Shown here one piece after another: positions 26,302-33,022 of a stretch of DNA of 64,000 bases (position 1 is its first letter; each line of letters starts with the position of its first letter). Origin of the DNA: Sinomicrobium soli (GTDB lineage: Bacteria > Bacteroidota > Bacteroidia > Flavobacteriales > Flavobacteriaceae). The stretch spans positions 186,001 to 250,000 of the forward strand of contig NZ_QLNV01000006.1 of the NCBI RefSeq assembly GCF_003285545.1, in the 5' to 3' direction. The notes beneath the pieces were generated by a model that was not told where the DNA came from, did no database searches, and saw nothing but the letters and a program-made list of their open reading frames with translations. The position numbers and the translations under genes are program-made.

Positions 26302-26339
26302 CTTATCTAAGAGGGATTAATTCTTATCTAAGAGGGATT
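26302..26339 (-). promoter_or_regulatory. Pair of 17-bp direct repeats at 21-bp spacing
   Basis: CTTATCTAAGAGGGATT is present without a mismatch at 26302-26318 and 26323-26339. The 21-base period puts both copies on one face of the helix. They lie about 180 bases upstream of the AraC gene and just behind the terminator of the sigma gene. They differ in sequence from the AATTCCG repeats, so a second regulator or a duplication is possible. Confidence 0.45.
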
Positions 26340-26356
26340 TTTTAGAATATAGAAAT

Positions 26357-26391
26357 AAAAAACTCCCTTCTGATCTGATATCAAAAGGGAG
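26357..26391 (-). terminator. Rho-independent terminator of the second sigma gene
   Basis: On the minus strand CTCCCTT (26391-26385) pairs with AAGGGAG (26369-26363), followed by TTTTTT at 26362-26357. It lies 94 bases after the stop of the sigma gene at 26485. Confidence 0.75.
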
Positions 26392-26484
26392 CTACATGGT
26401 ACAATAGGATTAAAAAAAAACACTTTAATCTGGTTACATTAGGGGAAATTCCAAATCCTGGTTTAGCGTCGTACCATGTCGTTG

Positions 26485-27150
26485 TTACAAGGATAGAAAG
26501 GGTTTGAAAAAATACATGGTGAGCTTTATGATATCTTCTTTCGCTCTGTACAACTGCTTTTTCACAGAACCTACAGATATGGCCAGGGCTTCTGCAATTT
26601 CTTCATATTTCATTTGCTCAAAATAGCGCATAATGAATATCTTTTTTTTCTGATCTGAAAAGCGCTCCATGGCGCTATGTATTTGATGAATAAGCCGATT
26701 ATGATGTTCTGCATGTGCCACATAGTCATCCTTATCGGCAAGGAATAAGGCCGCTTGTAAGGAAGAGATATCGCGTATATCCTCGATGTTTACCTTCTTT
26801 AGCGCAAGGAGACAACCGTTTTTGACCATCATGTACAAATAAGATTTGAGTGAGGATTTTATTACTATTTTATCGCTTTTCTCCCATAATTGAATGAAGG
26901 CTTCCTGAACGATATCTTCACTCCGTGCTGTATCTGCCATAAACGTGCGCGCAAAATATACCAAAGGGGTATAGTATTTAACAAACAGTTTTTCCACCAC
27001 CTCACTGGTGATTTTTTGCGATTTTTCCAAGGCTATGAGATATTGATGGCACACTTTTAAAAGAGATAAAAAAATGTAGGAATTGTTGACAATAATTGAG
27101 GGTGAAATTGAAGACAGACTTATCTGATAACACTTTTTAGAATATTTCAA
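26485..27150 (-). CDS. ECF sigma factor, second one in locus A
   Basis: Region 2 is at VEKLFVKYYTPLVYFARTF with SEDIVQEAFIQLWEKSD. Region 4 is at RFSDQKKKIFIMRYFEQMKYEEIAEALAISVGSVKKQLYRAKEDI (landmarks KYEEIAEALA and VGSVKKQLYRAK). The frame from 27150 gives 221 residues; the first 32 are unusual for the family and contain no other ATG, so a GTG at 27054 (VCHQYLIALEK) may be the true start. No FecR neighbours it. It may be an orphan or serve the minus operon of locus A. Confidence 0.85.
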   Translation of the reverse strand: MKYSKKCYQISLSSISPSIIVNNSYIFLSLLKVCHQYLIALEKSQKITSEVVEKLFVKYYTPLVYFARTFMADTARSEDIVQEAFIQLWEKSDKIVIKSSLKSYLYMMVKNGCLLALKKVNIEDIRDISSLQAALFLADKDDYVAHAEHHNRLIHQIHSAMERFSDQKKKIFIMRYFEQMKYEEIAEALAISVGSVKKQLYRAKEDIIKLTMYFFKPFLSL

Positions 27151-27455
27151 ATGCCTTGCTAATTTTTAAAATTATTGTTTTATGCTGCTTGGGGGCTCAA
27201 GCAGTTTTTCAGAAATTCGATGGTCCTTATCAGGTCTGTACGCGATTTGTAAACCTTTTGAGGCTTGCCGTAATAAAGTGTAGAAAAAGGGAAAACACCG
27301 GTCACTTTCCCCTAAAAAATGAATATTTTTCGAAGTGCGGAACTCTCATCCGGATGCCGGTGTTCTTAGAATAGGTAGTTAGATTAGCAAAGACAAAGAT
27401 ATCCAAATACGGTTCTTACCGGAAAGAATATGAGTACTTTAACAAAAACCAATGT
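27151..27455. other. Intergenic stretch upstream of the second sigma gene
   Basis: These 305 bases contain only one clear structure: a hairpin with a T run readable on the plus strand (27185-27209). No gene is supported. The sigma promoter should lie near 27160-27250. Confidence 0.4.
27185..27209 (+). terminator. Terminator-like hairpin facing the plus strand
   Basis: CTGCTTG (27185-27191) pairs with CAAGCAG (27198-27204) around a 6-base loop, followed by TTTTT. No plus-strand gene ends upstream, so it would stop an antisense transcript, or simply fold in the leader of the sigma mRNA. Confidence 0.35.
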
Positions 27456-27665
27456 TTATATCTTGATATGGCCCTTTCGGGCCAGTAGCACGAACAGGTG
27501 TATGATGGTCTGTGCCTTAAACTCTTTTTTGAGTTTACTGAGCTCCTTTTCTATAGTGCTTAAACTACACGGGCGAATGTCCCGGTTTTTGAGATAGCCA
27601 GACACCTCGGCCTGTGTATAGCCCTGGGCCATTTTCCGGATGATCATTTTTTGTATTCGGGTCAT
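27456..27665 (-). CDS. Stand-alone LuxR-like helix-turn-helix protein
   Basis: This 69-residue protein starts MTRIQKMIIRKMAQGYTQAEV and continues with SLSTIEKELSKLKKEF and VLLARKGHI. The order is that of a response-regulator output domain. It resembles the C-terminal parts of the two response regulators of locus B, which end with ATDRTLVIAARKKGII and DDKALLKVAREKGFI. No receiver domain is encoded upstream. It may be an independent regulator of locus A or the surviving half of a response regulator. Confidence 0.6.
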   Translation of the reverse strand: MTRIQKMIIRKMAQGYTQAEVSGYLKNRDIRPCSLSTIEKELSKLKKEFKAQTIIHLFVLLARKGHIKI

Positions 27666-27876
27666 TGTGATTTAAATTGTAATAGCTATGAGAATCTAAC
27701 CCCAAACAGCTTAATTCTCAGAAAAGCCAATTGACGAACAGCTTAATAAATGTCTAATGAATATTATCGCAGTAACGTTTACTTAAAGATATTATTTTTT
27801 TATTAACGTTAGTTTACAACGATGTTTCGTTTATTTCGTTTATTTTTGTAAAACTGGAAAGCAATTCACAACCATC

Positions 27877-28332
27877 ATGGAACCAATAAAAAAAATAAAC
27901 AGACCTTCAAAGGACGAACAAAAGTTAGCCATAGAGTCCTATGAAGCGTTAGCCGCTGTTATAGAACAATTAAAGTCGGAAAATCCGGAAATTGAAATTG
28001 AAGAGACCCATGAAAGCATCAGAATCCCGTTGCGTGCATTAAAACTTCTGGGCGAAATTTTAAAGGCTATGAGCCAGGGTAAGCCGTTTTCTCTTGTTCC
28101 GGTGGCTACAGAAGTAACGACCCAAAAAGCTGCCGAAATTTTGGGATGTTCAAGACCTCATTTAGTTAAACTACTCGAAGACGGTGCGATTGAGTACACC
28201 AAAGTCGGTAAGCACAGGAGAGTCAGGTTTGAGGATGTTATGCGCTACAAAAGAAAAATGAAAAAGAGTCAGAAACAACATATCATTGACATGATGAAGG
28301 CTGACGAAGAATTGGGATTATATGATTCATAG
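27877..28332 (+). CDS. HTH antitoxin of a PIN toxin-antitoxin pair
   Basis: This 151-residue protein ends in an excisionase/MerR-like HTH: VTTQKAAEILGCSRPHLVKLLEDGAI followed by VGKHRRVRFEDVMRYK (landmarks AEILGCSRPHLVKLLE and GKHRRVRFED). The N-terminal half is a helical dimerisation-type region. The gene overlaps the PIN gene by 11 bases, the classic antitoxin-first order. The upstream region contains a TATTTTTG (27841-27848) -7-like element and two GTTTCGTTTATTTC-like repeats where the protein may bind to repress itself. Confidence 0.8.
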   Translation: MEPIKKINRPSKDEQKLAIESYEALAAVIEQLKSENPEIEIEETHESIRIPLRALKLLGEILKAMSQGKPFSLVPVATEVTTQKAAEILGCSRPHLVKLLEDGAIEYTKVGKHRRVRFEDVMRYKRKMKKSQKQHIIDMMKADEELGLYDS

Positions 28333-28885
28333 TGTAAGATTCAAATGTGTTCTGGACACCAACGTTATTTATCCTATAGAGACAAGAGATCTGCTTTTTT
28401 GGTTTGCATACTATGAAATGTATACCCCAAAATGGAGTCAGCATATCTTTGATGAATGGAAAGATGTGATGCAGCGCAAAGGCGTAAGTGAACAAGAGGC
28501 TTTAAAAAGAGTAGAAAAAGCGAATCTGGCTTTTCCTGATGCTTTGGTCACGAATTATACGGGACTGATTACTCATTTAAGGTTACCAGATCCAAAAGAC
28601 TGCCATGTTTTAGCAGCCGCCATAAAGACCAATGCTAATGTAATTGTCACTAATAATACTAAAGATTTCCCCCAGGATTACCTGGCATCCTTTGGTTTAA
28701 CGGCTAAAACGGCTGATGATTTTTTAACTGATATTATTGATTTAAATACAGATCAAGCCGTTAAGGCTTTCAAACAATTAGTTTTGAATCGGCGAAATCC
28801 GGATTTAAACGAATTTGAAGTTCTTGATATTTTAAGGAAACAAGGGTTGAATGATACTGCTGATTTTCTACACTCGCAGTTGTAA
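28322..28885 (+). CDS. PIN-domain ribonuclease toxin
   Basis: This 187-residue PIN protein has the acidic active-site residues at the expected places: CVLDTNVIYP near residue 10, FDEWKDV near 45, LPDPKDCHVLAAA near 90, and VTNNTKDFP near 110. PIN toxins cut RNA. Overlap with the upstream HTH gene marks it as the toxin of a type II pair. It lies in the gap between locus A and locus B. Confidence 0.82.
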   Translation: MIHSVRFKCVLDTNVIYPIETRDLLFWFAYYEMYTPKWSQHIFDEWKDVMQRKGVSEQEALKRVEKANLAFPDALVTNYTGLITHLRLPDPKDCHVLAAAIKTNANVIVTNNTKDFPQDYLASFGLTAKTADDFLTDIIDLNTDQAVKAFKQLVLNRRNPDLNEFEVLDILRKQGLNDTADFLHSQL

Positions 28886-29272
28886 TTTTTCAAAGACGAT
28901 TATACCCCATTGGTTGTAAAGCGTATTAATAAGAAGAACATCTACGGAATTCTTTAATCTTAGGCACACTGGTAGGCTACTATAAAACAGCCTTTCCGGC
29001 CTTCGTACTATAACGAATTTTAATGAATAATTGTTGTTTTATAAAAATAATTCATAATTTAGCCCTAAGCTGTTACGGTATGTAACAGCCATCCCATCCC
29101 CTTAAAAAGCCCAAATCCCGGAAACCAAGTTCCCGGCTGCCCGGTAAGGTGCGGCCTACAGAGAAGCGTTATAGTGATCTTATTATTCGGATCATGTATA
29201 AACAAAAAGAACCTTATGTAGCTATCTTTTCCATCCCTGGTAGCTAATGTTGGCCCGGTATATTCATACCCG
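28886..29272. other. Intergenic stretch upstream of the locus B sigma gene
   Basis: These 387 bases hold no supported gene, terminator or clear repeat. The promoter of the sigma gene must lie within it; no exact TTG-N19-TANNTTTG was found. Confidence 0.4.
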
Positions 29273-29911
29273 GTGATTTACACAAAACAGTATGACATGA
29301 AAGCCGATTTTATTTTGAGGCAGCATGTGTCGGATACCAACCGGAACGGGGATCGTATAACCAGGGACCAATTCACCGATGACATGCAATTATGGCAGCG
29401 TTTCCAGGCCGGGGACCGGGAGGCTTTTTGTGCCATGTATGCCCGGCATTTTTCCGTGCTTTATCATTACGGATTACAAATGGTACGCGATCGTGAATTA
29501 GTGAAAGATGCCATTCAGAATTTTTTTATCTACCTGTGGGAGCACCGGGAAGGGCTTGGTAAAGTTCAAGTATTAAAAGCCTATCTATTGGTGGGTTTGC
29601 GAAGAACGATGATCCGACAAGCCCGGGAAGCGGGAAAGCTGCTTCACACCATAGATGAAGACGATAAATGGCCTGAGATAGCCACCGAAGAGCCTAATGT
29701 ACACCTGGCATGGGAGACCCGGGAAACCCACCGGGAACTACAAGCAGCATTATCCCAACTTAGCCAGCGGCAACAGGAAGTATTGCACCTTAAATTTCAT
29801 GCCGGGCTATCCTATAGCCAGATTGCCGAGGTATTGAACCTTAAAAAAGATAACGTGTCTTACCATATTCGGCAGGCTTTTGAAAAGCTTAGGGAGGTGA
29901 TGGGAACGTAA
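29273..29911 (+). CDS. ECF sigma factor of locus B (FecI-like)
   Basis: Region 2 is at AGDREAFCAMYARHFSVLYHYG with VKDAIQNFFIYLWEHRE. Region 4 is at LSQRQQEVLHLKFHAGLSYSQIAEVLNLKKDNVSYHIRQAFEKL (landmarks LSYSQIAEVLNLKKDNV and YHIRQAFEKLREVMG). ATG codons at 29273 and 29297 are both possible. It should pair with the FecR at 31612, but three small genes and a second copy of its own region 4 now lie between them. The last 156 coding bases recur at 30584-30739. Confidence 0.88.
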   Translation: MIYTKQYDMKADFILRQHVSDTNRNGDRITRDQFTDDMQLWQRFQAGDREAFCAMYARHFSVLYHYGLQMVRDRELVKDAIQNFFIYLWEHREGLGKVQVLKAYLLVGLRRTMIRQAREAGKLLHTIDEDDKWPEIATEEPNVHLAWETRETHRELQAALSQLSQRQQEVLHLKFHAGLSYSQIAEVLNLKKDNVSYHIRQAFEKLREVMGT

Positions 29912-29917
29912 TAACCC
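29756..29917 (+). repeat. Direct repeat, copy 1: 3-prime end of the sigma gene
   Basis: These 162 bases covering sigma region 4, the stop codon and six more bases recur at 30584-30745. I count 9 mismatches and no gaps, about 94% identity. Several changes are silent in the coding frame. The two copies flank the ParE/antitoxin pair. Confidence 0.9.
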
Positions 29918-29965
29918 TGCCCGGGAGAGGTAATGCTACCGAAAAGAAGCATCTTAAGCATCCCT

Positions 29966-30271
29966 TCAAAGAGTTTCATTCATTTTGGCAGGGTTTTGAC
30001 GGGTGTCGAACACGTTGGCTACTTCGATCCGGTTATATGGATAATTTATCCAATACAAAATTTTATAGTTTTTACAGACCAGGTAACGAAAATCTTTTTC
30101 TTTGTGCTTGAGGATATGCTCTATCTGGCCTATTTCAGGCTGTTTTTCGATACCAATGGTAGCATCCACAATTTCATTTACCAATTTCCTGGCGACACGT
30201 TTTCCCGCTCTTACACTGTAATAATTAAGTTTATCTTCGGCAAGTTGCAACCAGTAAACTTCTAACCCCAT
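29966..30271 (-). CDS. RelE/ParE-superfamily toxin
   Basis: This 101-residue protein has the ParE/RelE fold pattern: VYWLQLAEDKLNYY at the start, a helical hairpin (ARKLVNEIVDATIGIEKQPEIGQ), then strands FRYLVCKNYKILYWINY and RIEVANVFDTRQNP. Such toxins act on gyrase or on ribosome-bound mRNA; which one cannot be told. Its start overlaps the antitoxin stop by 10 bases. It lies antisense to the flanking sigma copies. Confidence 0.82.
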   Translation of the reverse strand: MGLEVYWLQLAEDKLNYYSVRAGKRVARKLVNEIVDATIGIEKQPEIGQIEHILKHKEKDFRYLVCKNYKILYWINYPYNRIEVANVFDTRQNPAKMNETL

Positions 30272-30504
30272 TTGTTGATTTTAGCTTTAAGATCGGTGGC
30301 CTTAATCATTCTTCCGTTTTTAGAATCATCCATAGCCTGGTCTATTTCAGCCTCATACTGTTCCTGAGTCATAGGAGCCATATTATTTTCTATGAGTTCC
30401 GCTTTTCTTTTGCGCAACAGTTTTTCAAGTCCGCTAACAATGTCTTCATTTTGCAGTCTTAAAAATTCCTGTACAAAAGATATTTTACGTGCTTCCAGAT
30501 CCAT
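30262..30504 (-). CDS. Antitoxin partner of the RelE/ParE toxin
   Basis: This 80-residue, helical, acidic protein (LRLQNEDIVSGLEKLLRKRK, YEAEIDQAMDDSKNGRMIKA) ends with KAKINKWG, which overlaps the toxin start. The size, order and charge fit a short antitoxin that wraps around a ParE-type toxin; it lacks an obvious DNA-binding domain. A TATCTTTG -7-like element lies just upstream on the minus strand (30521-30528). Confidence 0.75.
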   Translation of the reverse strand: MDLEARKISFVQEFLRLQNEDIVSGLEKLLRKRKAELIENNMAPMTQEQYEAEIDQAMDDSKNGRMIKATDLKAKINKWG

Positions 30505-30520
30505 AATAGTAACCTTTTTT

Positions 30521-30528
30521 CAAAGATA
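30521..30528 (-). promoter_or_regulatory. -7-like element of the ParE/antitoxin pair
   Basis: On the minus strand the sequence is TATCTTTG, matching TANNTTTG, 17 bases upstream of the antitoxin ATG. No TTG lies at exactly 19 bases further up. Confidence 0.35.
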
Positions 30529-30583
30529 CAAAATTAATACATTGGTATATAATGGATATGATCGGTTTTCAAAGACGGGAGCA

Positions 30584-30739
30584 CAACTTAGCCAACGGCA
30601 ACAGGAAGTATTACACCTTAAATTTTATGCCGGGCTATCCTATAGCCAGATTGCCGAAGTATTGAACCTTAAAAAGGATAATGTCTCTTACCATATTCGG
30701 CAGGCTTTTGAAAAGCTTAGGCAGGTGATGGGAAGGTAA
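30584..30739 (+). pseudogene. Detached second copy of sigma region 4
   Basis: Read in frame, this gives QLSQRQQEVLHLKFYAGLS and onward to the same end as the intact sigma factor (LRQVMGR), then a stop. Only the C-terminal 52 residues are present; region 2 is absent. A longer open frame from 30392 exists only because the antisense of the antitoxin is open. It is best seen as the displaced 3-prime end of the sigma gene after a cassette was inserted. Confidence 0.8.
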
Positions 30740-30745
30740 TAACCC
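30584..30745 (+). repeat. Direct repeat, copy 2: displaced sigma gene end
   Basis: This is the second copy of the 162-base repeat at 29756-29917 (9 mismatches, no gaps). The unique sequence between the copies is 666 bases and carries the ParE/antitoxin pair on the opposite strand. Confidence 0.9.
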
Positions 30746-30791
30746 AAAACCAGTAGATGCCATGATCTTGTTTTAATTTGTATACCGTTCC

Positions 30792-30828
30792 TTGTTTTGT
30801 AACAAATATTTGCTAAATTTGTTACAAA
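30792..30828 (+). promoter_or_regulatory. Promoter with overlapping inverted repeat for the AbiEi-like gene
   Basis: TTG at 30792-30794, exactly 19 bases, then TAAATTTG at 30814-30821 is a full match to the Bacteroidota promoter consensus. The inverted repeat TTTGTAACAAA (30796-30806) / TTTGTTACAAA (30818-30828) covers the space between and beyond. A protein bound there would block the promoter. AbiEi antitoxins repress their own operon through inverted repeats, so self-regulation by the next gene is likely. Confidence 0.65.
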
Positions 30829-30844
30829 TAAAGAAGTGTTAATA

Positions 30845-31447
30845 ATGGAAAGTATAGCATTCAAAATGAAAAAACATATATCCGGAAAGGGTCGGGGGGT
30901 ATTACTATTTCCCGATGATTTCAGGCAATTCGGGTCGTCAGATGCCGTACGATTGGCATTGCATCGTATGGAAAAAGAAGGATACATACGACGAATAGCG
31001 CAAGGTATATATGTTCGTCCCAAAATAAGCAAATATGTGGGCGAAGTAATACCAACGGCAGAAGAAATCGCTAAAGCCATTGCTAAGCGGGACAAAATCA
31101 GGTTAGTACCTACTGGGGTATATGCCATGAGTGCACTGGGGCTTAGTACGCAAGTACCCATGAAATTGGTTTTTCTAACTGATGGGGCTCCTCGTGAAAT
31201 AAAATTGGGAAAGCGAACCATTAAGCTAAAAAAAACCACGCCAAAAAACCTGTCTGCTAAAGGCGAAATAAGTGGGTTGGTTATCCAGGCCCTCCGCGAG
31301 ATAGGACAACAACAATTAACAGCAAAGGAAGAGAGAAAGATTATAGCCCTGCTCAAAGAAGAAAATAAAAAACATCTTCTTTACGATATAGCCTTGGCCC
31401 CGGTATGGATTCAGAAGGTTATGAAAAAGGCTCTGGACCATGAATAA
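30845..31447 (+). CDS. AbiEi-like (DUF6088) antitoxin, partner missing
   Basis: Starting at the ATG at 30845 gives 200 residues beginning MESIAFKMKKHISGKGRG. An N-terminal winged helix (LHRMEKEGYIRRIAQGIYV) is followed by an AbiEi-like domain (PTGVYAMSALGLSTQVP, VFLTDGAPREIKLG). Such proteins are antitoxins and autorepressors of type IV AbiE systems, whose toxin is the nucleotidyltransferase AbiEii. Here the toxin gene begins in the right place but stops after 23 codons (31440-31511). The gene is therefore probably an orphan. Confidence 0.75.
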   Translation: MESIAFKMKKHISGKGRGVLLFPDDFRQFGSSDAVRLALHRMEKEGYIRRIAQGIYVRPKISKYVGEVIPTAEEIAKAIAKRDKIRLVPTGVYAMSALGLSTQVPMKLVFLTDGAPREIKLGKRTIKLKKTTPKNLSAKGEISGLVIQALREIGQQQLTAKEERKIIALLKEENKKHLLYDIALAPVWIQKVMKKALDHE

Positions 31448-31511
31448 AATAGGATTTTACACACTCCCTGATGAAGATAAACACATTGAAAAACAGTGTT
31501 TTATGTGTTAA
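31440..31511 (+). pseudogene. Stub of an AbiEii-like nucleotidyltransferase gene
   Basis: An ATG overlapping the end of the antitoxin gene opens a frame of 23 codons (MNKIGFYTLPDEDKHIE...) and then stops. The start resembles the first residues of AbiEii proteins that follow DUF6088 genes, which then continue for about 250-300 residues. The remainder is absent: after a poly-T stretch the FecR leader begins. The toxin was probably lost by deletion. Identification from so few residues is tentative. Confidence 0.35.
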
Positions 31512-31611
31512 TTTCATTTTTTTTTTTCATATTTTACCCTACACGAACCGCCATTTTCTTCCTCTCTTATCATAGAGACCCATAAAAAGGGTTCTTCAAT
31601 TTCCGGTTCGT

Positions 31612-32853
31612 ATGAAATACAAGCATTACAAAACGGTAGATTTTTGCCAGGACGAGTACTTCCAGCAATGGGTGCTACACCCCGATGAAGACTCACAGCA
31701 ATTTTGGGAAGCTTTCCTGGGAGAGCATCCCTGGCAGAAAGAGACGGTAGCCGAAGCCGCCGAAATGGTCCGGGGATGGAACAGGGCCATAAACGAAAAG
31801 GCTAACGCTGCAAGTAGGTACGTACACCAGGATTTTGAAGAAGTCTTCCGGAATATCAAACACGGTACGGAAGCCAAACCTGTAAGTACAAGAGCTACCC
31901 AAAAGGGATGGGAGGGTAGTACCTGGCTAAAGGTCGCTGCTGGTTTTACAGGTCTTGCCGGGCTTGCTTTATGGGGGGTATTCCAGTTTGGATTATGGCA
32001 ACGGGAGGGGACACCAACAGCACCACAAATTACCCTGCAACTGGAAGACGGCACCCTGCACGTCATTGATAATGACGCTACGGGAACCATCACCACCAAA
32101 GACGGTAAGACGGTGGGCCAACAGGACAAGCATATTTTGGTCTATAACAATAGGGTGAGCAATGCAACAACGGGGCCGGCGTATAATAAGCTTTCGGTGC
32201 CTTATGGCCGGCAATTTGAATTAGTATTGTCTGATAGTTCTCATGTATATTTGAACGCCGGCTCTACGTTGCGCTACCCGCGGCAGTTTCTGCCCGGAAA
32301 GCCCCGCGAAGTCTACCTCGATGGGGAAGCCTTCTTCGAAGTAACCCGCGATACCACCCGCACCTTTACCGTGGCTACCCGCGATATGAACACGGTAGTC
32401 TATGGCACCCGGTTTAATGTAACGAGTTACCATAACGAAGCCAGCCCGTATACCGTACTCGTAGAGGGGAGTGTAGGAGTGTACCGCAGCGGGGCGGAAG
32501 ATATCCGGAAGATCACCCCCGGACAAATGGCCACCCTGGATAAGGATAGTATGACCATAGCTGCCGTGAATGTGCATAAGTACACCGCCTGGACCAGCGG
32601 GGAGTTATATTTTATGGACGATCCTTTTGCCCTTATCCTTCGCAAACTGGAACGCCATTATAATGTGACGATAAAGAACACTTACACCGCGCTGGACACC
32701 GAACAACTAACATCTTCCTTCCACGAGGAAGATTCCCTTGAACTGGTAATGCGCATTCTCGCAAAATTAAAACCGTTCCGGTACCACCGGGAAGGGAGTA
32801 GAATAACCATACAGGCCCTGGAGACACCCCAGGAAAAACACACTGCACCGTAG
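31612..32853 (+). CDS. FecR-family anti-sigma factor of locus B
   Basis: This 413-residue protein has an N-terminal cytoplasmic domain (FQQWVLHPDEDSQQFWEAFL), one membrane segment (about 105-128, VAAGFTGLAGLALWGVFQFG) and the periplasmic FecR domain (KPREVYLDGEAFFEV, YGTRFNVTSY, LVEGSVGVY). A C-terminal STN-contact domain follows (DPFALILRKLERHYNVTI). It is the counterpart of the FecR in locus A. Its sigma factor lies 1.7 kb upstream beyond the inserted toxin-antitoxin genes, so co-transcription is no longer likely. Confidence 0.9.
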   Translation: MKYKHYKTVDFCQDEYFQQWVLHPDEDSQQFWEAFLGEHPWQKETVAEAAEMVRGWNRAINEKANAASRYVHQDFEEVFRNIKHGTEAKPVSTRATQKGWEGSTWLKVAAGFTGLAGLALWGVFQFGLWQREGTPTAPQITLQLEDGTLHVIDNDATGTITTKDGKTVGQQDKHILVYNNRVSNATTGPAYNKLSVPYGRQFELVLSDSSHVYLNAGSTLRYPRQFLPGKPREVYLDGEAFFEVTRDTTRTFTVATRDMNTVVYGTRFNVTSYHNEASPYTVLVEGSVGVYRSGAEDIRKITPGQMATLDKDSMTIAAVNVHKYTAWTSGELYFMDDPFALILRKLERHYNVTIKNTYTALDTEQLTSSFHEEDSLELVMRILAKLKPFRYHREGSRITIQALETPQEKHTAP

Positions 32854-32947
32854 TGTAACACCAAATATATAAGATTTATGAAGCAGTAATACCAGAAGCA
32901 CTGCCGGGTTGGCTGTACCGTAAAGGGAAGTACCGGGCAAAAAAAAT

Positions 32948-32978
32948 CTTCGGAGGATGCGGCAAACAAGCTCCGAAG
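32948..32978 (+). promoter_or_regulatory. Hairpin in the leader of locus B susC
   Basis: CTTCGGAG (32948-32955) and CTCCGAAG (32971-32978) form an 8-bp stem with a 15-base loop, 45 bases before the susC ATG. There is no T run. It could tune mRNA stability or translation, or be an operator. Confidence 0.35.
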
Positions 32979-33022
32979 ACAGGATCGATTTAATTACAAA
33001 CTAACTAAATCATGACAAAGTT

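Larger units (their letters stand above)
26122..26484. other. Intergenic stretch with direct repeats and a terminator
   Basis: These 363 bases separate the second sigma gene from the AraC gene on the minus strand. They hold a rho-independent terminator (26357-26391) and two 17-base direct repeats (26302-26339). The remaining part next to the AraC start has no exact promoter match. Confidence 0.5.

Noticed and set aside
26302-26339. Start of a CRISPR array
   Set aside because: Only two 17-base copies with a 4-base gap and no spacers; phasing suggests an operator.
28886-30577. Shared TTTTCAAAGACG at 28887 and 30566 as attachment sites of an inserted block
   Set aside because: Only 12 bases, AT-rich, and the interval does not match the sigma-gene repeat, which explains the insertion better.
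30392-30739. 115-codon frame as an intact gene
   Set aside because: Its first half is the antisense of the antitoxin and only the sigma region 4 copy is meaningful, so it is recorded as a pseudogene fragment.
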